Position numbers and translations under genes: made by a program. Source: Mycolicibacterium rhodesiae (GTDB taxonomy: Bacteria > Actinomycetota > Actinomycetes > Mycobacteriales > Mycobacteriaceae). From it: DNA of 64,000 nt. This document shows positions 38,422-47,487 of this stretch, one piece after another (position 1 is the first letter of the stretch; every line of letters begins with the position of its first letter). The stretch lies in the NCBI RefSeq assembly GCF_002086695.1, contig NZ_MVIH01000001.1, positions 434,001-498,000 on the forward strand. Reading direction: 5' to 3'. The notes beneath the pieces are model-generated. The model was not told the origin of the DNA. It made no database searches and worked only from the letters and a program-made list of their open reading frames with translations.

Positions 38422-41400
38422 CTACTTGCTCAGGAGAACGATTTCTTGGCCGGGGTCCATTTCGCCACGCGTCATCGCATCGCAGTGCGCCAAGTGCAAT
38501 GGTGCAACAGGATCGTCGGGCAGCAACTCTCGGCAGCGTTCGAAGGCGGCGCGGGCCTTATCGACATCGCCCGCGTCGAACAGGGCGAAGGCTTCGTCGA
38601 AGGCGGGCTGCGCCGCACGCTTCGCCTGCCGCAGGGCGGCCGAATCCGATTCGTACACTTCATAAATCGTTACCTGCTGACGCCGGTTGACCACTCTGAC
38701 CCGTTCCATGCGACGGATATCGAACTCCGCCAGATGGGCAATCCGCGCATAGGTCTGGTCGGAGATCAGCAACGCCGAGCCGTACCGCTTGTTGGTGCTC
38801 TCGATGCGCGCAGCGAGGTTAACTGCGTCGCCGATGATGGTGAGAACCATGCGGTTGACTCCGCCAACCAGACCGACCCCCACCGTGCCGGTGGTGATCC
38901 CGATGCCGGCTCGCAGCTCTTGGGAACCGAGCGCTTTGCGCTCCTGGTTGTGATCGTGCAAGGAGCGCAGCATGCCCAGTCCCGCGCGCACAGCGTCGGG
39001 CTCGGACTCGAAGACGGCGACGATCTCGTCGCCGCGCATGTCTTGGATCATGCCGTTGTAGCTGATGATCGGCAATTCCATGGCACGCAGAAAGCCCGTC
39101 GCCAGGTTGCCCGCCTCGGCGACGTTCATATCTTCGATCATCGTGGTGTAGCTTCGGATGTCGCTGATGAGCACCGTCATCTCGCGCTCGACCCGATAGC
39201 CGCTGCGGACGCGGCGGAGATCGTCGATGTCGAGGATGCGCAGGAGTTCGTTCGGCACGAATCGCGACTGAACGTCCATCAGCGATTGCCGGTACTCGTC
39301 GGCGGCCCGCAGTCGTGCCTCGAGTTGGAAGTTCCACAGGGGAGCCGCTGCTTGCGCGCACAAGAACACGACGGCCTGTTCGTGGTCGGCGCTGAAAACT
39401 CCCGCGGATTCGCCCTTCTCGGCGTAGACCACACCGATTACGTTGTCGTGCAATCGTATTGGAGATACTAGTACCGAAGGGGTGGTTGCTGCCCCATCGG
39501 CGGCAACGATCACTGGTGATCCATCGTCGATCGCCCGACGCACGATCGCCGGATCGTAGGAGACCTCGGTCCACGGGCCGTCCACGATAGTGATGGCGCC
39601 ACGGTCGTTGATGGCGCGAACTGCCACGTGTTCAGGCTCGCCGGTGAGGAATAGGACCCGATCCGCGCCGGTGGTGTCCGCCACCGAGCCCAGAACGATG
39701 TTGGCCAGCATGTCGGCGGTCCGCGCCGCGGACAGGGAGTGGAGTAGCTGGTGCGCCCCGACCGGGTCGATGCCGCTGGACCCTGACAGATCGCGCCGCA
39801 GTAGCCAGGGGTGCTCCCGCGCCAGCCTGTCGGCGCGCACCACGAAACCCAGGTTCTGCCATCGCTGGTGGGCCCTGCGCAGCATGTGCTCACTGAGCGT
39901 CGCGCGCCCGGTGTCGGCGTAGAGCGCGGCGACCTCCTCGTGGGTGTACGCGCTCACGATCGGAAGCTGATTCTCCTCGGCGAGAGCGATCGCCTGGTGG
40001 AGGAATCGATCGGCCTTGGTGTTCTGGCCACGCGCCCGCGCCCACGCACCCTGAATGAGCGCATAGGGTGCCGCGTAGTTCTCCGGTGCTCCCGTCGCCC
40101 ATTTGCGGTGCAACGCCAGGGCCTGTCGGACAAAGCGGTTGGTCGCGGAATCCTGTGGTGCGCTGTGGATCATGCCAAGTGCGCCGAGGAGATATACGAG
40201 CTGTGAGGCCGGGATCCCGGCCAGGCCATCGATGTGCTCGATCGCCTCATGCGTGGCGGCGGCCGCCCCGGCGTAGTCACCGCACCAGAAATGCAACCCC
40301 TGTTTCATGGCTGCGGCCGCGGCGAGGGTCACGGCATCGCCCTCGCTGCGCGCCGCCGGAAGCACGTCTCGCTCGTCGTAACCGCTCTCGCCGGCGAGCA
40401 GGAGCGGGTCGGCGGTGCGCCCCATCAGATTGAGGCACAGTTGCTGCACGGCCTGGCAGAGGGCACTGGGCACTGGCTGCGAACGGATCTGCGGGATCAG
40501 GGATCTGGCGAGGGCGTCGATCTCGGCCAACGGACGTCCGAGCCAGAACGACTGGGAGAGCAGGACCGCAACCAGGAAACCGGCGTTTTCCTGGTCGCCC
40601 TGGTCGAGCGCCGCATCCACCGCACTGCGAAGCTCCGCCAACCCGTCCCGGATGGGGTGGCGCCAGTGATGGATGTAGTCCAGATACATGAACACGGTCT
40701 GCGGACGGGCCTCCCGGAATTCCGGTCGCGCCGCAAGTGCCCTGCCCACCTCACCGAAGCGCTGGGCGCCCGCGTGGTCGCCGAGCAACACGAGCACGAT
40801 GCCGTACCCGGTGATGACCACCGGTGAGGAGGGCGTGTGGCCGTGGGCCAGAGTGAGATCGAGTTGTTTCCGGACCAGTAACGGCAGGATGTTCGGCCGG
40901 ATCAGGACCGCCATGTTGCACAGCTCGGCAAGAATCGGGTGAAGTGCGATGACCCGCGCGTCATCGCAGCGCGGCAGCGCCAGCAGTCGTTCGTTGCTCC
41001 AGCGCCGCATCGTGAGCTTCATCTGGATGATCGCGTTGCCCATCCGGGGTTTGCCTGCGTTGTTCGCGACCGGTTCGTCGAGCTGTCGAAGAGCCTGCAG
41101 GCCGATCTCGAGCGCATCCTGCAGGCGATTCTCGGTGACGCAGCCTTTGAGACGCAGATACGCCAGACGCGCGCGGTCCGGCGGCTCGTGCAGGAACTGC
41201 TCGGCTTCGTCGAGTACCGCGTTGAGTGTCATCACGTCACCGACGAGCAACGCGGCATCGGCTGCGTCGAGTTGAAGCTCGCGCGTCAGTGCGAAGTCTG
41301 TGTTCCAGCGTCGGTCGCCGAGCAGTTCCAGCGCACTGCGGCAATAGTCGAGTGCCAGCGGAAAAGAGGCTTGCGCCCGAGCCTTTCGAGCCGCCCGCCG

Positions 41401-42729
41401 TACGACCTCGACAAAGGTCCTGCGTTCGGTCTCATCTGTGGCTGCGCCGCCGGCGATGCCGATATGGCGCGCCGCGTCGAAGACCCGGTCGTCGCCGAGC
41501 GTGATCAGCCGTCGACTTATGCGCAAGTGGATGGCACGCATTTCGTCGTCCGACAACCTCGCGCGGGCGGCTTCGGCAACGCGGTCATGACTGAACCGGT
41601 AGCGGGCGTCGTGGCTGATCGCGTTGGTGATCCGTTGCCCGTGTGCGTCGAGTGCCTCGACCAGCCGAAGCTCCAGGCACTCCCACAAAGCCCGGGCTAC
41701 GACATCGGGCGACTTCGCGGCCGCCGCGATCGCATCCTCGAGGTCGAACTCGGCACCGATGCACGCGAGTGAGCTCAATACCTCCCGATCCGACGGACGA
41801 AGCTGGTCGAGGTAGCGGCCCAGGAACTCGGCGGTGGTGGCGGACACCTCGATCGAGGTGAGCACGCGCAGGTCCCACCTCGGCTGGCCACCAGGGCCGA
41901 CCGGAACGAGCGCGCCTTCGAGTTGGGCCCGGTAGAACAGTTGCCGGACGTGCAGCGGGTTGCCGCCCGTGCGATGGTGAAACTCGGCGGCCACGTCGCC
42001 CATCTCCACACTGCGGCCGCATACATCGGCCAGCAGCTCTTCGACGTCGTCGAGGGCCAGGGGTTCGAGCTGGATCGCTTGCAGGCCATCTGATTTCAGC
42101 GCGGCGTCGGCCGGATCGAACTCGCCGGCCCGGTGGGCGCCCAGAACCAGGACGTTGCGCAGCGACACCGTCAGCAGCTCGGCCACCAGCAACAGCGTGT
42201 CCCGGTCGGCCCACTGAAGGTCGTCGATCGCCAGCACCACCGGTCGGAACGACGCCGTGGCAGCCAGCAGCCGGATGATGGCGCGGTGTAACTGGTGTCG
42301 AGAGTCGGCAGCGTCGAGTTCGGCGGTACTGGCGAATTCGCCTAGTAGCGATGCCAATTCGGGTACGAGTTCGGCGAGAATACCTGCGAACCCGGACATC
42401 TCGGCGACGAGTTCGGCTTGCCACCGGGCGCGTTCGGCGGGACCGGTGGCCTGCATGGTGCGCACGATCGAACCCAGAGCGACGGACAATGCTGCGTACG
42501 GGGCCGGTGCGTCAGGCCGGCATCTCCCGTAGCCGAATACACACCCACCGCGGGATGCCTCGATGCCGAACGCGTGGATCAGCGTCGACTTGCCGACGCC
42601 TGGCGCACCGCTCAGTAGCAGGCATGCCCCGCCGGCGCGTCCGGCCGCATCGACCGCGGCTCGGAGGTCGGCGAGTTCGTTCCGGCGGTCGACGACACGG
42701 CCGCCGAGGTCCAGGACCGGAGTCGTCAC
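38422..42729 (-). CDS. AAA ATPase - helical repeat - GAF - class III nucleotide cyclase
   Basis: A 1435-residue signalling protein. The N-terminal AAA/STAND ATPase has Walker A SGAPGVGKST (40-49) and Walker B VVLAIDDLQWAD (164-175). TPR-like helices span about 400-960, a GAF-like domain about 980-1130, and a class III cyclase domain about 1175-1365. The cyclase has VLISDIRSYTTM (metal Asp1190), DMRGDEIVAVF (second metal Asp) and the substrate/transition-state segment LTIIGDAVNLAARIES; a TPR-like tail follows. All key residues for activity seem present; ATP or GTP preference is uncertain. The GTG start has GAGGTG 11 bases upstream. It lies 104 bp upstream of the shell gene on the same strand and may control it. 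Confidence 0.88.
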   Translation of the reverse strand: MTTPVLDLGGRVVDRRNELADLRAAVDAAGRAGGACLLLSGAPGVGKSTLIHAFGIEASRGGCVFGYGRCRPDAPAPYAALSVALGSIVRTMQATGPAERARWQAELVAEMSGFAGILAELVPELASLLGEFASTAELDAADSRHQLHRAIIRLLAATASFRPVVLAIDDLQWADRDTLLLVAELLTVSLRNVLVLGAHRAGEFDPADAALKSDGLQAIQLEPLALDDVEELLADVCGRSVEMGDVAAEFHHRTGGNPLHVRQLFYRAQLEGALVPVGPGGQPRWDLRVLTSIEVSATTAEFLGRYLDQLRPSDREVLSSLACIGAEFDLEDAIAAAAKSPDVVARALWECLELRLVEALDAHGQRITNAISHDARYRFSHDRVAEAARARLSDDEMRAIHLRISRRLITLGDDRVFDAARHIGIAGGAATDETERRTFVEVVRRAARKARAQASFPLALDYCRSALELLGDRRWNTDFALTRELQLDAADAALLVGDVMTLNAVLDEAEQFLHEPPDRARLAYLRLKGCVTENRLQDALEIGLQALRQLDEPVANNAGKPRMGNAIIQMKLTMRRWSNERLLALPRCDDARVIALHPILAELCNMAVLIRPNILPLLVRKQLDLTLAHGHTPSSPVVITGYGIVLVLLGDHAGAQRFGEVGRALAARPEFREARPQTVFMYLDYIHHWRHPIRDGLAELRSAVDAALDQGDQENAGFLVAVLLSQSFWLGRPLAEIDALARSLIPQIRSQPVPSALCQAVQQLCLNLMGRTADPLLLAGESGYDERDVLPAARSEGDAVTLAAAAAMKQGLHFWCGDYAGAAAATHEAIEHIDGLAGIPASQLVYLLGALGMIHSAPQDSATNRFVRQALALHRKWATGAPENYAAPYALIQGAWARARGQNTKADRFLHQAIALAEENQLPIVSAYTHEEVAALYADTGRATLSEHMLRRAHQRWQNLGFVVRADRLAREHPWLLRRDLSGSSGIDPVGAHQLLHSLSAARTADMLANIVLGSVADTTGADRVLFLTGEPEHVAVRAINDRGAITIVDGPWTEVSYDPAIVRRAIDDGSPVIVAADGAATTPSVLVSPIRLHDNVIGVVYAEKGESAGVFSADHEQAVVFLCAQAAAPLWNFQLEARLRAADEYRQSLMDVQSRFVPNELLRILDIDDLRRVRSGYRVEREMTVLISDIRSYTTMIEDMNVAEAGNLATGFLRAMELPIISYNGMIQDMRGDEIVAVFESEPDAVRAGLGMLRSLHDHNQERKALGSQELRAGIGITTGTVGVGLVGGVNRMVLTIIGDAVNLAARIESTNKRYGSALLISDQTYARIAHLAEFDIRRMERVRVVNRRQQVTIYEVYESDSAALRQAKRAAQPAFDEAFALFDAGDVDKARAAFERCRELLPDDPVAPLHLAHCDAMTRGEMDPGQEIVLLSK

Positions 42730-42836
42730 GGCAGGAACGGCACCTCATGCGGGGCCGTCGTTGAGACGGCACGGTGAGGAAATCGCAGGTTGACGTCGAA
42801 AATCATGGCCAGACCCCCCGAGGGCAGTGTCCATGA

Positions 42837-42842
42837 ATACTA
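42837..42842 (-). promoter_or_regulatory. Candidate -10 for the cyclase gene
   Basis: On the minus strand TAGTAT (42842-42837) would start transcription near 42830, leaving a leader of about 100 bases. No convincing -35 was found. Confidence 0.3.
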
Positions 42843-42880
42843 GTGACGAATCGGCGATTGTGTGCGCTATCCGCGCCGGG

Positions 42881-43522
42881 TCAGGGACGCAGACCGGAAA
42901 GGATCATCTCGGCGAAGACCTCTCCGATCTCAGTCAGTGAGCACCGGCCGCTGGGCGCGTACCACCGATGGATCCAGTTGTGCATGCCGAGGATTCCGTG
43001 CGTAACCAACCGGGGCTCCAGGTCGGCGCGGAAAACCCCTGTGCCAACGCCCTCCTCGACAATCGCGAGCAGAGTGCGGGCGTAATCCTCGGCGTTGGCG
43101 CTGATGCTGATGCCATCGGGGATCGCGGCGATGTGCTGGCTCTCGCTGAACAACAGGAACAGCTCGGGGTGGTTCTGCAGGTCGTCGACGTAGGAGTGCA
43201 AGGCGGCACGCAATTTCACATCGGCCGGGTCGTCGGATTCCAGTGCGGCACGGCAGTGCCGGGTCATGTCGCGGGCCGGCTCCTCGATGAGGGCGAGCAG
43301 CAACTCTTCCTTGGTTCCGACGTAGTAATAGAGAGACGCCCGATTGATGCCGACTTCGGCAGCTACGTCTTCGAGCCGGGCACGGGCAAATCCCTCACGC
43401 CGGAAAACCTCGGTGGCCCCGAGAAGGATGCTGCGCCAGCGTTCGTTGGACGCCCGGCGATCTGCTGCGCGCCGCTCTATACGGCGCCTGGCGTTGTCGC
43501 TCTGCTGACCTCTGCCTGGGAT
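42881..43522 (-). CDS. TetR-family regulator lacking a canonical start codon
   Basis: The frame is open from the TGA at 43561-43559 down to the stop at 42881 and encodes a complete TetR protein: ATEVFRREGFARARLEDVAA, then the recognition part EVGINRASLYYYVGTKEELL, and a normal C-terminal domain (YVDDLQNHPELFLLFSESQ, HNWIHRWYAPSGRCS). No ATG, GTG or TTG occurs before the helix-turn-helix; the first TTG (43303) is already past it. The best guess is an ATC start at 43522, nine bases after GGAAGG (43537-43532) and about 32 bases after a TAGTTT -10 candidate; ATA 43480 is an alternative. A start-lost pseudogene is possible. Confidence 0.7.
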   Translation of the reverse strand: MPGRGQQSDNARRRIERRAADRRASNERWRSILLGATEVFRREGFARARLEDVAAEVGINRASLYYYVGTKEELLLALIEEPARDMTRHCRAALESDDPADVKLRAALHSYVDDLQNHPELFLLFSESQHIAAIPDGISISANAEDYARTLLAIVEEGVGTGVFRADLEPRLVTHGILGMHNWIHRWYAPSGRCSLTEIGEVFAEMILSGLRP

Positions 43523-43676
43523 CGGTCTCGCCCTTCCGGTCTTGCTCTGCTCGCCGTTTCAAACTACGTCATGAGGCCCGCAACCTTGCCGATTGCAACA
43601 CGTCGGCGACCAACCCCGACCTGAGCTGCGCGACCCGATCTGATGTCGGTTCTGGACCGCCGGCACGGTGGGGCCC

Positions 43677-43682
43677 TACGGT
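43677..43682 (+). promoter_or_regulatory. Leaderless-type -10 element for the 43690 gene
   Basis: TACGGT lies seven bases before the ATG at 43690. Confidence 0.45.
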
Positions 43683-43689
43683 CTTCTGC

Positions 43690-44157
43690 ATGCCGGGAAT
43701 CGCTGAGATCGCTCTGGGGGCCGCGCCGATCGCCGGCGGGGCGCTACTAGGTGTCGCCGCCGGCAATCTCCGAGGCCCCGACGTGCGCGGCGCCATCAAG
43801 GCCGACCTCGAGTTGCTCGATCAGCTCCCTGAGGAGAACGCCGAGCTGCGCGCCAGGCTGCGCGAGAGCATCAACGCGCGGATCGTCGACCTCATCGACG
43901 CCACCGAGAAAAGCCGCGAGCTGCGCGAGATCGCCTCGTCGTACAAGGGCAACTGGCGCGACATCGTGGTCTTCATCTGCGCGGTGCTGTTCACCATCGT
44001 GTGGTGGAACGTGCCACACAGCCGAACCAACTGGCTGGTGATGTTCGTCTTCCTGATCCTGCTGTCGGGTGTCGTCGCGGTCTACGCCTCGCGCGGCGTC
44101 ATCCGCGCGCTGGCCAGCCTGCGCGTCTCCCGCCACAAAGACGACTCAGCGGGGTAG
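43690..44157 (+). CDS. Membrane protein with N-terminal coiled-coil region, unknown function
   Basis: A 155-residue protein. An N-terminal Gly/Ala hydrophobic stretch (IALGAAPIAGGALLGVAAG) precedes an acidic coiled-coil-like helix (ADLELLDQLPEENAELRARLRE) and two clear membrane segments (DIVVFICAVLFTIVWWNVP and WLVMFVFLILLSGVVAVYA). No family is recognised. Its end overlaps the end of the dienelactone hydrolase gene by 12 bp, tail to tail. Confidence 0.75.
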   Translation: MPGIAEIALGAAPIAGGALLGVAAGNLRGPDVRGAIKADLELLDQLPEENAELRARLRESINARIVDLIDATEKSRELREIASSYKGNWRDIVVFICAVLFTIVWWNVPHSRTNWLVMFVFLILLSGVVAVYASRGVIRALASLRVSRHKDDSAG

Positions 44158-44886
44158 GTGCGCTCCGAAGAAGTCCCTCATCGCGTCCCAGTGCCGCCCG
44201 GCGGCGGCTTCGTCGTAGGGCGCGTTGTCGGGGACCGCGAACCCGTGGGCGGCCGGATACCACTCGATGGTGTGGTCGACCCCGGCCGCCGTCAGCGCCT
44301 TGTCCAGCGTCTCGGCTTGGGCCTTGGTGAACGACGCGTCGTCCTGCGCTCCGCCGACGTAGACCGCGGCCGTGATCTGATCGGCCAGCAGATGCGGGCT
44401 GCCCGGGTCGTCGGAGGCCAGCCCGCCGCCGTGAAACGACATCGCCGCGGCAACGCGCTCGGGTACCCGTCCTGCGACCGTCAGTGACGTGCGGCCACCC
44501 ATGCAATAGCCCGTCGTGCCGAACGCCTCGCCGGTCACCTCGGGACGACCGGCCAGGTAGTCGAAGAACGCCCGCGCATCGGAGGCCATCGCGTCCGGTG
44601 TGACGCTTCCGATCATCGAGAACAGTCGCTGCCGCTCGGCCTTGTCGCTGAACACGGTCTCCATGTCGAACGGCGCCCAATCGCCGCTGCGGTAGTACAC
44701 GTCGGGCACCAACACCGCGTACCCCAGGTCTGCCAGCCGGGCCGCCATGTCGACGAACGTCGCGCGGGTGCCACCGGCATCGGGATACAGGATCACACCG
44801 GGCCACGGGCCCTGGCCATCGGGAACGGCAAGGATGACCGGACAGGTTCCATCGGCAGTGGTGACGGTGTCAGAGATGGTCGGCAT
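44146..44886 (-). CDS. Dienelactone hydrolase family protein
   Basis: A 246-residue alpha/beta hydrolase with the DLH-type nucleophile motif GYCMGGR (Cys128), preceded by [38 protein letters not shown] (split motifs [11 protein letters not shown] and LVPDVYYR), and AAHGFAVPD with the catalytic His. It matches M. tuberculosis Rv2765. ATG 44886 is chosen because the longer frame runs into the divergent thyA start. Substrate unknown. Confidence 0.88.
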   Translation of the reverse strand: MPTISDTVTTADGTCPVILAVPDGQGPWPGVILYPDAGGTRATFVDMAARLADLGYAVLVPDVYYRSGDWAPFDMETVFSDKAERQRLFSMIGSVTPDAMASDARAFFDYLAGRPEVTGEAFGTTGYCMGGRTSLTVAGRVPERVAAAMSFHGGGLASDDPGSPHLLADQITAAVYVGGAQDDASFTKAQAETLDKALTAAGVDHTIEWYPAAHGFAVPDNAPYDEAAAGRHWDAMRDFFGAHLPR

Positions 44887-44916
44887 GGCTTCGTTTGTAC
44901 TCTCTGTCTGCGCACG

Positions 44917-44922
44917 TAAGCT
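44917..44922 (+). promoter_or_regulatory. Promoter of the thyA-dfrA operon (TTGTAC - 16 bp - TAAGCT)
   Basis: The -10 TAAGCT lies seven bases before the GTG of thyA, and TTGTAC (44895-44900) sits 16 bases upstream as a -35. A leaderless transcript is predicted. Confidence 0.5.
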
Positions 44923-44929
44923 GAGCGGC

Positions 44930-45730
44930 GTGCCGATCGCCACGCCGTACGAGGATCTGCTGCGACTTGTGCTCGAGCAGGGCACACCGAAATCCGATCG
45001 CACCGGGACCGGCACCCGCAGTCTGTTCGGCCACCAGTTGCGCTACGACCTGTCGGCCGGTTTCCCGCTGATCACCACCAAGAAGGTGCACCTCAAGTCG
45101 GTGGTCTACGAGCTGCTGTGGTTCCTGCGCGGAGAATCCAATGTCGAATGGCTGCAGCAGCACGGCGTGACCATTTGGGACGAATGGGCTTCTCCCACCG
45201 GCGATCTCGGACCGGTATACGGGGTTCAGTGGCGGTCATGGCCGACGCCGTCGGGTGAACACGTCGACCAGATCAGCGCCGCACTGGACCTGCTGCGCAC
45301 CGACCCCGACAGCCGCAGGATCATCGTTTCGGCGTGGAACGTCGGCGAGATTCCGCAGATGGCGCTGGCGCCCTGTCATGCGTTGTTCCAGTTCTACGTC
45401 GCCGACGGGCGGCTGAGCTGCCAGCTCTACCAGCGCAGCGCCGACCTGTTCCTCGGGGTTCCGTTCAACATCGCCAGCTACGCGCTGCTCACCCACATGA
45501 TGGCGGCCCAGGCCGGACTCGCGGTCGGCGACTTCGTCTGGACCGGCGGCGACTGCCACATCTACGACAACCACGTCGAGCAGGTCACCGAACAGTTGAG
45601 CCGCGATCCCCGTCCATACCCTGAATTGGTTCTCGCTCAGCGTGATTCGATCTTCGACTACACCTACGACGACATCGAGATCCGCAACTACGATCCGCAC
45701 CCGGCGATCAAAGCGCCCGTTGCGGTATGA
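44930..45730 (+). CDS. thyA: Thymidylate synthase ThyA (folate-dependent)
   Basis: Converts dUMP to dTMP with methylene-THF, giving DHF. The 266-residue protein has [23 protein letters not shown], the loop [16 protein letters not shown], the catalytic APCHALFQF (Cys149), [19 protein letters not shown] and HIYDNH. GTG 44930 is used and agrees with the -10 position; the longer frame enters the divergent gene. dfrA overlaps the stop (ATGA), so DHF made by ThyA is recycled by the next gene product. Confidence 0.98.
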   Translation: MPIATPYEDLLRLVLEQGTPKSDRTGTGTRSLFGHQLRYDLSAGFPLITTKKVHLKSVVYELLWFLRGESNVEWLQQHGVTIWDEWASPTGDLGPVYGVQWRSWPTPSGEHVDQISAALDLLRTDPDSRRIIVSAWNVGEIPQMALAPCHALFQFYVADGRLSCQLYQRSADLFLGVPFNIASYALLTHMMAAQAGLAVGDFVWTGGDCHIYDNHVEQVTEQLSRDPRPYPELVLAQRDSIFDYTYDDIEIRNYDPHPAIKAPVAV

Positions 45731-46206
45731 CCATGAGCCTGATCTGGGCGCAGTCGACCTCGGGTGTCATCGGCCGCGACGGTGGCATTCCGTGGCGCCT
45801 TCCGGAGGACCTGGCCCGCTTCAAGGAACTCACGATGGGACACACCGTTGTGATGGGCCGGCGCACCTGGGAATCGCTGCCCGGCTCGGTGCGGCCGCTT
45901 CCGGGCCGGAAAAATGTCGTACTCACCCGGCAGGCTGACTACATGGCTGACGGAGCGACGGTGGTGAGCGCGTTGGACGACGTGCCCGATGACGATATGT
46001 GGGTGATCGGAGGGGCGGAGGTCTACCACCTCGCCCTCCCACTGGCGACCCACTGCGAGGTGACCGAGGTCGAGATCGACCTGCGCCTCGAAGACGAGGA
46101 CGCCTTGGCTCCGGTTCTCGACGAATCCTGGGTCGGCACGTCGGGGGACTGGCAGACCAGTACCTCGGGACTGCGTTACCGGTTCCACAGCTACCAGCGA
46201 GCATGA
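45727..46206 (+). CDS. dfrA: Dihydrofolate reductase
   Basis: NADPH reduction of dihydrofolate to tetrahydrofolate, the trimethoprim target. The 159-residue protein shows [32 protein letters not shown] (split: [20 protein letters not shown] with the active-site Trp and Asp), [19 protein letters not shown] and [13 protein letters not shown]. Length equals M. tuberculosis DfrA (Rv2763c). It is coupled to thyA upstream and to the YcaQ-like gene downstream by ATGA overlaps. Confidence 0.98.
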   Translation: MTMSLIWAQSTSGVIGRDGGIPWRLPEDLARFKELTMGHTVVMGRRTWESLPGSVRPLPGRKNVVLTRQADYMADGATVVSALDDVPDDDMWVIGGAEVYHLALPLATHCEVTEVEIDLRLEDEDALAPVLDESWVGTSGDWQTSTSGLRYRFHSYQRA

Positions 46207-47411
46207 CCCGGCTGTCAGCCGATCAGGCCCGCCGTGTCGCCATCTCAGCTCAGGGCTTCGCCGAAACCAAGCCTCGCGGGGCCGTCACCCGCGCGCATCT
46301 GCGCAGACTCGTCAGCCGCATACAACTGCTGCAGCTCGACTCGGTGTCGGTGGCCGTGCGCGCGCACTACGCGCCGGTGTTCAGCAGGCTCGGCCCCTAC
46401 GATCGCGGCGTCCTCGACGCCGCGGCATGGAGCCACAGCGCCCGGGCGCCGCGGCTGCTTGTCGAGTACTGGGCACATGAGGCCGCGCTGATGGCGGTCG
46501 AGGACTGGCCGCTGATGCGTTGGCGGATGCGGGAATACGCCCACGGCCGGTGGGGCCAGGAGATCGTCAAGAAGAACCCGCGGCTGGCCGACAACGTCTT
46601 GGCCGCCGTCGACGAACTCGGGCCGAGTACGGCCGGCCAGATCGAAGCGCACCTGGAAGGGGAACGCGCGCGGCGCAAGGGCCCCTGGTGGGATCGCAGC
46701 GACACCAAGTGGGTGGCCGAGGCCCTGTGGTCGTCGGGAGCGCTGACGACGGCGACGCGGATCGGGTTCGCCCGGCACTACGATCTCACCGAGAAGGTGC
46801 TGCCGCCGCACGTGCTGGCCCGTGAGGTCGACGATGACGAGGCAGTGCGGGAATTGGTGCAGCGCGCCGCAGGTGCGCTCGGCGTGGCGACCGAGCCCGA
46901 CCTGCGTGACTATTTCCGGCTGAGTCCCAAGCAGAGCAAGCCCGCGGTCGCCGCGCTGGTTGCCGAGGGTGTGCTGGAGGAGGTCGAGGTCGACGGCTGG
47001 TCGGCGCCGGCGTACCTGGCACCGGGTGTGACGGTGCCCCGGGTGGATCGCGGCACAGCGCTGTTGTGCCCGTTCGACCCGCTGATCTTCTTTCGCCCCC
47101 GCCTCGAGCGGATCTTCCAATTCCATTACCGCCTAGAGATTTACACACCCGAACCGAAGCGGCAGTTCGGCTACTACGTGTGGCCGTTCCTGCTCGACGG
47201 GCGCCTCGTCGGACGTGTCGACCTCAAGGCCGAACGCGCCAACGACGCGCTCAACGTGGTCGGAGCATTCACCGAACCGGGCCAGAACCCGGCGGTGGTC
47301 GCGCCCAGGCTGGCTGCCGAACTCCACAGCATGGCTGCCTGGCTCGGGTTGGGCACGGTCACGGTCGGCGCGCGCGGTGACCTGGTCGGGCCGCTCGGTG
47401 AGGCTCTCTAG
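46203..47411 (+). CDS. YcaQ/HTH_42-type winged-helix protein (crosslink-repair DNA glycosylase family)
   Basis: A 402-residue protein of the HTH_42/YcaQ group: [10 protein letters not shown] then [24 protein letters not shown], the QxD-like LLQLDS being the presumed active-site region, [30 protein letters not shown] and [17 protein letters not shown] near the C-terminus. E. coli YcaQ and Streptomyces AlkZ unhook DNA interstrand crosslinks. ATG 46203 overlaps the dfrA stop; the longer open frame is in dfrA. Repair of DNA alkylation is inferred. Confidence 0.85.
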   Translation: MTRLSADQARRVAISAQGFAETKPRGAVTRAHLRRLVSRIQLLQLDSVSVAVRAHYAPVFSRLGPYDRGVLDAAAWSHSARAPRLLVEYWAHEAALMAVEDWPLMRWRMREYAHGRWGQEIVKKNPRLADNVLAAVDELGPSTAGQIEAHLEGERARRKGPWWDRSDTKWVAEALWSSGALTTATRIGFARHYDLTEKVLPPHVLAREVDDDEAVRELVQRAAGALGVATEPDLRDYFRLSPKQSKPAVAALVAEGVLEEVEVDGWSAPAYLAPGVTVPRVDRGTALLCPFDPLIFFRPRLERIFQFHYRLEIYTPEPKRQFGYYVWPFLLDGRLVGRVDLKAERANDALNVVGAFTEPGQNPAVVAPRLAAELHSMAAWLGLGTVTVGARGDLVGPLGEAL

Positions 47412-47418
47412 ACGCCCA

Positions 47419-47450
47419 GATCGCCGCTATGGTCGCGATTGTCGGCGATC
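47419..47450. terminator. Stem-loop between convergent YcaQ-like and acyl-CoA synthetase genes
   Basis: GATCGCCG (47419-47426) and CGGCGATC (47443-47450) are perfect inverted repeats with a 16-base loop. A weak bidirectional terminator is possible. Confidence 0.35.
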
Positions 47451-47487
47451 AGCAGCCATCGTGTCGATCTCGCCGAGTTGATCCTCG

